From: CAYGUK01 sp964352985
GTDB lineage: Bacteria > Pseudomonadota > Gammaproteobacteria > JAHCLG01
Length of the DNA stretch: 37,450 nucleotides
Assembly (NCBI GenBank): GCA_964352985.1
Contig: CAYGUK010000033.1
Coordinates: 1 to 37,450 of the forward strand
Reading direction: 5' to 3'
Part shown: positions 31,378 through 37,450 of the stretch, piece by piece
How positions within the stretch are numbered: position 1 is the first letter of the stretch
How the letters are laid out: the number at the start of each line of letters is the position of its first letter
Notes under the pieces: model-generated
Told to the model about the DNA's origin: nothing
Database searches by the model: none
The model's input: the letters and a program-made list of their open reading frames with translations, nothing else
Made by a program: the position numbers and the translations under genes

Positions 31378-32353
31378 CGTCTTGAATTGAACTTTTTATT
31401 AACTGATAACACATGGAAACATGAGCATTGCTATCGTTTAAACAGAAAATATAATCATAAGTTAATCCACCAGCCTCTATAAACAAGTGCCGGTTTTCAA
31501 TGTCTAATTCTTGCAATGTTTCAAGACAATCAACTGAAAAACCCGGTGACACTATGGCAATGTGCTTGATATTTTCAGCAGGTAAATTTTTCAATGTCTC
31601 GGCACAATAAGGTTGTAACCAAGTGGCACGGCCAAATCGTGATTGAAAAACAACATGCCAAAAATCATCAGGTAGTGCGAGTTTCTTAGCAATGCTATCG
31701 GCTGTTTGCAAACATTGCTGATAATAAGGATCACCTAATTCAACTGATCTCTGTGGAATACCATGAAATGAGAATAATAATTTTTCAGGATGATGCTCTG
31801 CTAAATAGCGAGAAATAGTTTGGGAAACAGCATCAATATAATCGTTGTTAGCAGCATAACCCATGATAAATTTCACTTCTGGAATAAAACGCCATTTTTT
31901 TAGGCAGTCACTCACTTTATCAAACGTCGAAGCAACTGTCGCCGCACTATACTGTGGATAAAGCGGTAACACGATAAGTTGACTAATATTTTGTTGAGAT
32001 AACTTTTCAAGGGCACTTGAAATAGAAGGATTGCCGTAACGCATACCTAGCTCTATAACAACATTATCTAATTCTTTATACTTAAAGAAATCGCGTAAAC
32101 GATTAGTTAAATTTTTCATGTTAATCAAGAGGGGTGACCCCTCCTCTTGCCAAATCTGCTGATAAAGTCTCGCAGATTTTTTGCTCCGAAAGGGTAAAAT
32201 GACACCGTATAAAATGATTTGCCAAATGGGTTTTGGAATTTCAACCACCCGTTTGTCACTGAGAAATTCAGCCAAATAACGCCGTAAACTTGATGGATCA
32301 GGATTATCTGGGGTACCTAAGTTTGTGAGTAAAATCCCAATTTTATGTTTCAT
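31352..32353 (-). CDS. hemH: Ferrochelatase HemH
   Basis: 333 residues. It inserts Fe(II) into protoporphyrin IX to make protoheme, the precursor of heme O and heme A. Family sequence is clear throughout: GILLTNLGTPDNPDP, FLSDKRVVEIPK, YQQIWQEEGSPL, the catalytic-His region LLFSFHGIPQRS, FQSRFGRATWLQPY, and the C-terminal SPGFSVDCLETLQELDIE. The ATG at 32353 is used; the frame opens at a TTG (32377) with no supporting site. It is convergent with SCO1 (26-bp overlap) and divergent from the thioredoxin lipoprotein gene. Confidence 0.97.
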   Translation of the reverse strand: MKHKIGILLTNLGTPDNPDPSSLRRYLAEFLSDKRVVEIPKPIWQIILYGVILPFRSKKSARLYQQIWQEEGSPLLINMKNLTNRLRDFFKYKELDNVVIELGMRYGNPSISSALEKLSQQNISQLIVLPLYPQYSAATVASTFDKVSDCLKKWRFIPEVKFIMGYAANNDYIDAVSQTISRYLAEHHPEKLLFSFHGIPQRSVELGDPYYQQCLQTADSIAKKLALPDDFWHVVFQSRFGRATWLQPYCAETLKNLPAENIKHIAIVSPGFSVDCLETLQELDIENRHLFIEAGGLTYDYIFCLNDSNAHVSMCYQLIKSSIQDVMSFDSVQ

Positions 32354-32421
32354 CTCGCGCCATCCAAGTCTGCACAAGCAGATAGTGTAACAAAAATTTT
32401 CCCATTTTGGTAAGATTTTCT

Positions 32422-32427
32422 TATAAT
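32422..32427 (+). promoter_or_regulatory. Consensus -10 box upstream of the thioredoxin lipoprotein operon
   Basis: Perfect TATAAT at 32422-32427, 29 bp before the ATG at 32456, in the 102-bp gap shared with divergent hemH. No good -35 hexamer lies 16-18 bp upstream. Confidence 0.4.
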
Positions 32428-32455
32428 GCCTAAGCGAAAGATCAGGGAGATTATC

Positions 32456-32965
32456 ATGATTGGCAAATTCACCAAAAGTTTTATTTTGTTTGCATTTATA
32501 GTGTTAATAACGGCATGTAGCGAAAAACCGCTGGGTAAAGATATTCATGGAAATACCATTAATTTATCTGATTATCAGGGGAAATGGGTTGTTCTGAATT
32601 ACTGGGCGAGCTGGTGTCAACCTTGTTATAAAGAGTTTCCAGAATTAAATGCGTTTTATAAAGCGCATAAAAATTCTACTGCAGTTGTCTTGGGTGTTAA
32701 TTTTGATAACATGTCGAATCAAAATCTACTAAAATTTGTGAAACAACAAGGCATTGATTATCCAATGTTAAGTTCTGATCCTGGCTTTGCGCTTGGGATA
32801 ATGAATATCAAGGCGTTACCGGCTACGTTTTTAATCTCACCCAAGGGTAAAATTGTCGGTGAATTATTTGGACCAAAAACAAAATCCGAATTAGAATATG
32901 CGATGAATTTACCTTCAGCAACACCGATTTTAGAATTAAAAAATAATCAATTGGAGAAAAATTAA
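32456..32965 (+). CDS. TlpA-like thioredoxin-fold lipoprotein
   Basis: 169 residues. A lipoprotein signal peptide ends in the lipobox LITAC (Cys21). The thioredoxin-like domain has the active site WCQPC (Cys54, Cys57) in LNYWASWCQPCYKEFPEL. The cis-Pro loop is KALPATFLI. TlpA/ResA-type proteins reduce apocytochrome c or CuA thiols in the periplasm, which would suit the nearby oxidase genes. The ATG at 32456 has GGGAG (32445-32449) 6 bp upstream; the frame is open from 32426. First gene of a tight operon: its TAA overlaps the acylphosphatase ATG by one base. Confidence 0.9.
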   Translation: MIGKFTKSFILFAFIVLITACSEKPLGKDIHGNTINLSDYQGKWVVLNYWASWCQPCYKEFPELNAFYKAHKNSTAVVLGVNFDNMSNQNLLKFVKQQGIDYPMLSSDPGFALGIMNIKALPATFLISPKGKIVGELFGPKTKSELEYAMNLPSATPILELKNNQLEKN

Positions 32966-33231
32966 TGACCACGATTCAATGTATTATCAGTGGGACAGTA
33001 CAAGGTGTCTTTTTTCGCGCGTCAACTCAAACAGAAGCTTATGATTTACAAATCAAAGGTTATGCAAAAAATTTACCAGACGGTAATGTCGAAGTCATTG
33101 CAACTGGCGACGAAGAAAACTTACAAAAACTTGTAGCCTGGTTGAAAAAAGGTCCTCCGATGGCAAAAGTATTTAGTGTGCAAGTAAAAAAAATTAAAGA
33201 TATCGAATTTAATGAATTTAGCATCAAATGA
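32965..33231 (+). CDS. acyP: Acylphosphatase
   Basis: 88 residues, the standard length. It hydrolyses acyl phosphates in the cytoplasm. The active site is complete: GTVQGVFFR with Arg18, and GYAKNLPDGNVEV with Asn36. Sequence around GPPMAKV also fits. It overlaps both neighbours (TAATG before, ATGA after), so it is translated in a coupled three-gene operon. Confidence 0.95.
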   Translation: MTTIQCIISGTVQGVFFRASTQTEAYDLQIKGYAKNLPDGNVEVIATGDEENLQKLVAWLKKGPPMAKVFSVQVKKIKDIEFNEFSIK

Positions 33232-34079
33232 ATAACGCCGAATATTATATACAAAAAACTGTAAAACCTGGGTCAACTTTATATTATAGTCTATTAAAAA
33301 GTGTAGAACCGGCAAAATCGTGTTTAATATATGTGTTTGCATTTTGGCAAGAAGTTCAGCAAATTGTACTTGAATGTCAAGATCCAGGAGTTGCCAGAGT
33401 AAAATTAATGTGGTGGAAAGAAGAAGTCACAAAATATCAACATCAGCCACGCCATCCAATTTTAAAAGCATTACATGAGCTCGATTCAGAATTAAATATC
33501 TCAACTTACTTTTCTGAAATTATAGATGGTTTTTTATTTCAATTATCTCATTCTCAATTTCACGATGAGCAAGAATTAGATAAATTTATCGAAATGACAT
33601 TTTGTCCTTTTATTCAAGTCATATTACAAATTCTATCTTGTCAACAAGATGCTTTTACTTTTCATCTTGGCAAAGGGTTAGGGAAATATTATTTGCTAAC
33701 TAGTATTAAACGATATTTAAATAAAGGATATTGTTATATCCCTGATGATTTAGCTGAAAAATATCAATTAAACATATCTCAATTATCAACGAAAACACAA
33801 GTAGAAAACTTCCTCACCTTTTGCCAGCAAGAAACGAGCTTTATAATAGAGCATTTTTCAACTGCGATGAAACATTTATCTCCTAATGAAATAAAACAAT
33901 TGTCACCCATTCTTATTTTTACTGAATTAAAATTGGCAACATTAAATGAACTCGCAAAAGAAAATTTTCCCATATTATCTCAACAGATAAAACTCACACC
34001 AATCAGAAAGTTTTTCATCAGTCGTAAGATTTATAAAAAATGTCAGAAAAGTAACCTTATTTTATTAGATACCAAATAA
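33228..34079 (+). CDS. Squalene/phytoene synthase family protein with degenerate active site
   Basis: 283 residues of the trans-isoprenyl diphosphate synthase fold, close to the NDUFAF6-like branch. DPGVARVKLMWWKEEV and the following HPILKAL are the family's typical N-terminal block. Both Asp-rich catalytic motifs are lost. The first, normally DDxxDE, reads VQQIVLE (43-49). The second, normally IxRDxxED followed by GRxYLP, reads IKRYLNKGYCYIP (160-172) with a shortened loop. So it probably does not condense prenyl diphosphates. NDUFAF6-like proteins assist respiratory complex assembly in mitochondria; whether this one does is unknown. The ATG overlaps the acylphosphatase stop by 4 bp. Confidence 0.8.
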   Translation: MNNAEYYIQKTVKPGSTLYYSLLKSVEPAKSCLIYVFAFWQEVQQIVLECQDPGVARVKLMWWKEEVTKYQHQPRHPILKALHELDSELNISTYFSEIIDGFLFQLSHSQFHDEQELDKFIEMTFCPFIQVILQILSCQQDAFTFHLGKGLGKYYLLTSIKRYLNKGYCYIPDDLAEKYQLNISQLSTKTQVENFLTFCQQETSFIIEHFSTAMKHLSPNEIKQLSPILIFTELKLATLNELAKENFPILSQQIKLTPIRKFFISRKIYKKCQKSNLILLDTK

Positions 34080-34105
34080 AGTCCAGCTGAATAAAATCAC
34101 ATTAA

Positions 34106-36217
34106 TTACTTTTTATGCTTTTTCAACAACTCAGTAATACTCTCGGTGTTAAGAGGTTTACTAAAATAATATCCCTGAGCAAAATCACCATTTAATTCTT
34201 TAATGACAGCCAATTGCTCTTCATTCTCTATCCCTTCAGCAACAATTCTCATCTTTAAATCATGAACCATGGTAACAATACCTTGAACAATTGTTTTTTT
34301 ATTTAAATTATGATGAATGCCATCCATTAAACTACGATCAATTTTAATAATATCTAAATCCAATTGACTTAAATAACTGTAAGAAGAATAACCTGTTCCA
34401 AAATCATCTATCGATATTTTCACTCCTATTGCGCGTAGCTCATAAAGCATTACATTTGTTTTATTACTGTTAGATACTAATAATCCTTCTGTTATTTCAA
34501 GGTGTATTAAATTTGGATTGATACCTGTTTCACGAATCACTCTTTTTACTGAAGATAAAAATTGTTCATTATCAAACTGTTTTGCTGATACATTGACAGC
34601 AATCGTTAAATTATCAAAACCTTGTTGTTGCCATAAAACAGTTTGCTCACAAGAACGATGTAAAATCCAAGCTCCAATAGTATTAATGGCATCAGTATCT
34701 TCTGCAATAGATATAAATTTATCGGGATATATTAAACCTTGTGTTGGATGTTGCCAACGTACCAATGCCTCCAATCCACATATTTGACCTGTAGACAAAT
34801 TAATGATTGGTTGATAATTCACATCTAATTCATTTTCAATGTTTGGTGAAAGTAAATCATTGCGCAAGATGGCTTTGGTAATCATTTCAGAATGATTCGC
34901 TTTTTCAAAAATGTTATAGGCATTTCCACCACTCTCTTTAGCATGATACATTGCTGCGTCTGCATTTTTAATTAAAATTTCGGGGTTATCACCATCATGA
35001 GGATAAAATGCCGCACCAATACTAACGGAAGATTTTAATTTTTTATTATTGATAATAAAAGGTAGTTTAAACTGTTCAATGACTCTATCGAGTAAATGTT
35101 TCACTCTCTCAATATTAGCATCATGAATTAATATAGTAAATTCATCACCTCCTAATCTTGCCAATGGGTGAAGATAATAGTCTTTTTGAACTTCTTTAGA
35201 TAGCTTGTATTTTCTCGGTTTAAAACTCAAACAGGTTAACAAACGTGCGGTCACATTCCTTAAAAGCACATCACCAAAATCGTGTCCTAAACTATCATTA
35301 ATTTGTTTAAATTTATCTAGATCTAAAAAAATGACTGCTAATTGTTTTTTTTCTTTCTCGCAATCTTGTAGTGCACTTGTTAAATTATCTAAAAAGAATC
35401 GACGATTAGGTAAATTGGTTAAACTATCATAATAAGCTAAATGACTAATTTCTTTTTTGTCATCTACATGCCGCTGAATGTGACCCTCAATTTCAGCAAG
35501 CATTTCATTAAAAACACATATCAAATCACCAATTTCATCTTTCTGATAAGCACTCGTCACCCTGATAGAATAATCTTTTTTACGACTAACATTATCCATA
35601 ATTTTAGCGAGACTCACAATGGGATCAGATATTATACGATGCATTTTAAACGCTAAAAATAGTCCAATAATCATTGAAAGTAACACAATAAAGAGAGTAA
35701 TTTGAGCATGATTGTAAATTCTTTGGTTTAATTTATTAACTTTACTGAAAATGTAAATTTCACCAACTTTTTTCTTATCTAAAGTGATCGGATATTCTAA
35801 TATCAAAGAAGTAGGAAAATATATATGGTTTTTTCCTGATTTTCTTAAATACTCTATTTTTTTCTTAATTTCATTCCTTTGTGCGTGCTCTTGGTTCTCA
35901 GTTAAAAATTTTGATAATCTTATATAACTCGCAATTGCTTGCCCCTTTTCATTGACCACCCAAGCAGATATAATTTCAGAATTATCCCTAAGCGAAGAAA
36001 GTGAAGCTAAGATTTTTTTCTTGTCATTTTTTTCGATATTCTTTTTTAAGTTCAACGATAATTCCATGGCAGAGCTTCTTAAATCTTCGACCATTTCGAT
36101 TTTTAAATTTTTCCAATCAAAATAAAGCCATGCTAATGACGCAACTAGAATCACCACACTAGTCGCGATTATCATCATCAACATTAACTTATAGCGGATT
36201 GACAGTTTTTGGAACAT
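34106..36217 (-). CDS. Membrane-bound GGDEF-EAL cyclic-di-GMP enzyme
   Basis: 703 residues. Membrane helix at about 11-31; a periplasmic sensor domain (about 32-170) with no family I recognise; second helix at 172-192; HAMP at about 193-246; GGDEF domain at about 257-440; EAL domain at about 450-700. The GGDEF motif is intact (LARLGGDEF, 352-360). An insert-like stretch rich in Lys (about 330-350) precedes it, and no RxxD inhibitory site is seen upstream. The EAL domain keeps GLEALVRW (481-488), NVSAKQF, EITEG, DDFGTGYSS (604-612) and AEGIE, so phosphodiesterase activity is expected. It may regulate pilus use and biofilm. The ATG at 36217 has AAGGTG about 10 bp upstream. It is convergent with the squalene synthase-like gene. 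Confidence 0.93.
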   Translation of the reverse strand: MFQKLSIRYKLMLMMIIATSVVILVASLAWLYFDWKNLKIEMVEDLRSSAMELSLNLKKNIEKNDKKKILASLSSLRDNSEIISAWVVNEKGQAIASYIRLSKFLTENQEHAQRNEIKKKIEYLRKSGKNHIYFPTSLILEYPITLDKKKVGEIYIFSKVNKLNQRIYNHAQITLFIVLLSMIIGLFLAFKMHRIISDPIVSLAKIMDNVSRKKDYSIRVTSAYQKDEIGDLICVFNEMLAEIEGHIQRHVDDKKEISHLAYYDSLTNLPNRRFFLDNLTSALQDCEKEKKQLAVIFLDLDKFKQINDSLGHDFGDVLLRNVTARLLTCLSFKPRKYKLSKEVQKDYYLHPLARLGGDEFTILIHDANIERVKHLLDRVIEQFKLPFIINNKKLKSSVSIGAAFYPHDGDNPEILIKNADAAMYHAKESGGNAYNIFEKANHSEMITKAILRNDLLSPNIENELDVNYQPIINLSTGQICGLEALVRWQHPTQGLIYPDKFISIAEDTDAINTIGAWILHRSCEQTVLWQQQGFDNLTIAVNVSAKQFDNEQFLSSVKRVIRETGINPNLIHLEITEGLLVSNSNKTNVMLYELRAIGVKISIDDFGTGYSSYSYLSQLDLDIIKIDRSLMDGIHHNLNKKTIVQGIVTMVHDLKMRIVAEGIENEEQLAVIKELNGDFAQGYYFSKPLNTESITELLKKHKK

Positions 36218-36467
36218 GGATTGGTAACACCTTGCAAATGTATTAATCCAACACTGATTATTGTGTTAACCCTTTAATTTTAGACTAGCGTTATCCTATT
36301 GAATTCTATTTAAGAAATATAAATTATACCAATTTATAAATCATATTAATTATCAATATGTTATATTATTTCTTTTTATTATGCATTTTTTTCCGCATGG
36401 TCTATACTATAAAGTGACAAGAACTGGTTTGCTGAATTTGAAGGTACTATGATTAGTAGTAATAATC
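36218..36467. other. Divergent intergenic region
   Basis: 250 bp between the GGDEF-EAL gene (minus) and the last gene (plus). It is very AT-rich. TATACTATAAAG at 36403-36414 offers -10-like sequence for the rightward gene, with no clear -35. An ATG at 36449 preceded by AAGG opens only a 14-codon frame, which ends inside the start of the downstream gene. Confidence 0.4.
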
Positions 36468-37450
36468 ATGATTATGATAATAAACATATCTGATATTTCA
36501 AACAATGAAAGCGTCCCCCCTGCTACGCCCAATTCTAATGAAATTAGCTTTAACGAAGATCATGTTCAACTTGTATATCACCCCAACTTATCTTCACAGT
36601 CAAATGTTCATTTTGATACTGAATTAGGTGGAATTTATAGCACCAATCTTGTCGCGGCCACAGCTAATTTAAAACAGTCTATAATGTTGGCAAATTATGA
36701 AACAACCGAAATCCCTATTCAGTTATCTGTCAATCACACACCGGTTACGTTCCACCCAGAGATGACGCAACTGGTGTTCATCGGGCAAAATGATTCAAAT
36801 TATGTGCAATCTATAAATGCTGAACCTAATCAACTCTTTGTAAGCTTAAATAATCAACAATCACATTTAAAACTTATGACAAAAAATGTTGCTATTATGG
36901 ATCAAAGTTATGAAATGTTCCCCGCTAGTAACATTGTTATTACTGAAAATAGCTTAAACATTAACTTGACAAAATCAGCTAATAATTCAACTTTTACTAA
37001 CAGTATTCAAGCACCAATCAAAATGGCGCCTGTTCCCAGTATGGATCAAATTAAGCTGGCTTTTAATGTCGATACTACAGCTAAATTCGAATTCAACGCG
37101 AGTACAATTCTAACATTAAGTAACAATGAGTTTACTATTGATATTTTATTCAATAACCCCAACATTCATGTTTTTAGTGCCATATTACCTATATCGCTCG
37201 ATATTTCTGCGTTAAACTTTATTGATATATATAAAAATAGTTTTGCTGAAAATATCTTTTCCCGTTTTGAGAGCACGATTATCTTATCTAAATTTGATTC
37301 AGATAAGATACAAAGTAGTGTTAATATACTAAATAGCAGCAATAATCCGCAAACCGATCCCCAACAACAAACATCATCAAATGATACAATCGAACCTGAT
37401 GAGCAAATTGATCCCGATGAACCCAATGAGTCCGATGAACCCGATGAACC
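36468..37450 (+). CDS. Unknown protein with acidic Asp-Glu-Pro tail (3' end outside window)
   Basis: The frame is open from ATG 36468 (or ATG 36474, same frame) to the right edge, 327 codons so far with no stop. The protein has no signal peptide and is rich in Asn, Ser, Thr and Ile in alternating patterns that suggest beta-strands. Examples are IPIQLSVNHTPVTFHPEMTQ and KLAFNVDTTAKFEFNAST. After about residue 290 it turns into a low-complexity Gln/Asn/Ser stretch and then Pro-Asp-Glu repeats (DPDEPNESDEPDEP) that continue past the edge. Neither ATG has a clear ribosome site; AAGG at 36441 serves an out-of-frame ATG at 36449. It may be a large repeat-containing surface or secreted protein, but I recognise no family. 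Confidence 0.65.
   Translation, partial: MIMIINISDISNNESVPPATPNSNEISFNEDHVQLVYHPNLSSQSNVHFDTELGGIYSTNLVAATANLKQSIMLANYETTEIPIQLSVNHTPVTFHPEMTQLVFIGQNDSNYVQSINAEPNQLFVSLNNQQSHLKLMTKNVAIMDQSYEMFPASNIVITENSLNINLTKSANNSTFTNSIQAPIKMAPVPSMDQIKLAFNVDTTAKFEFNASTILTLSNNEFTIDILFNNPNIHVFSAILPISLDISALNFIDIYKNSFAENIFSRFESTIILSKFDSDKIQSSVNILNSSNNPQTDPQQQTSSNDTIEPDEQIDPDEPNESDEPDE

Noticed and set aside
33228..34079. Active squalene or phytoene synthase for hopanoid or carotenoid synthesis
   Set aside because: Both catalytic Asp motifs are missing and no other terpenoid genes are nearby.
37166..37426. 86-codon minus-strand Ser/Cys/Gly-rich frame at the right edge
   Set aside because: It is the reverse complement of the acidic repeat tail of the forward gene, so its unusual composition is a by-product.
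1..37450. CRISPR arrays, insertion sequences, integrases, tRNA or rRNA genes
   Set aside because: No spaced direct repeats, transposase or integrase motifs, or cloverleaf sequences were seen on either strand.

Overview
This window is an AT-rich stretch of a gammaproteobacterial chromosome. That call rests on a full aa3-type cytochrome oxidase cluster, the murJ-ribF pair, a type IV pilus minor-pilin operon, WrbA, YihY, ferrochelatase and c5-type cytochromes. A eukaryote-like Rab GTPase and an orphan with nuclear-localisation-like basic clusters suggest a host-associated lineage of the Legionellales/Coxiella/Berkiella kind. That placement is inference. I see no rRNA, tRNA, CRISPR array, insertion sequence or integrase.

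Layout. 1-512: the C-terminal end of a lytic transglycosylase whose start lies off the left edge. 806-7603: pilV-pilW-pilX-pilY1, with two abutting stem-loops between pilX and pilY1. 7682-9684 (minus): a Rab-like small GTPase ending in Cys-Cys, then YihY. 9774-12583: wrbA, a zinc-ribbon membrane protein and a secreted trypsin-like protease, closely spaced. 12971-13249: a small Cys-containing exported protein, which converges on ribF and murJ (13246-15743, minus). 15879-21837: a tetraheme cytochrome c, then coxB-coxA-ctaG-coxC. 22132-27362: accessory genes that split the oxidase cluster (HlyD/FUSC efflux pair, a DUF2975 membrane protein, an orphan 404-residue protein and a possible decayed ORF). 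27399-31377: the rest of the oxidase biogenesis set (DUF2909 on the minus strand, SURF1, a thioredoxin-fold protein, ctaA, SCO1). ctaB is not in the window. 31352-34079: hemH (minus), then thioredoxin lipoprotein-acylphosphatase-squalene/phytoene synthase-like. 34106-36217 (minus): a membrane GGDEF-EAL protein. 36468-37450: the start of an unknown protein with an acidic Asp-Glu-Pro tail, running off the right edge.

How the genes work together. About 12 kb serves one process: electron entry (cytochrome c), terminal oxidation (CoxABC), copper delivery (CtaG, SCO1), heme a synthesis and insertion (CtaA, SURF1) and protoheme synthesis (HemH). The pilus block supplies the minor pilins and the tip adhesin PilY1 for surface attachment and twitching. 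The most unusual gene is the Rab-like GTPase at 7682-8383. It keeps a Rab-type P-loop, switch regions and a C-terminal CC prenylation motif, but has Asp at the catalytic Gln position. It is a good candidate for an effector that acts on host membranes.
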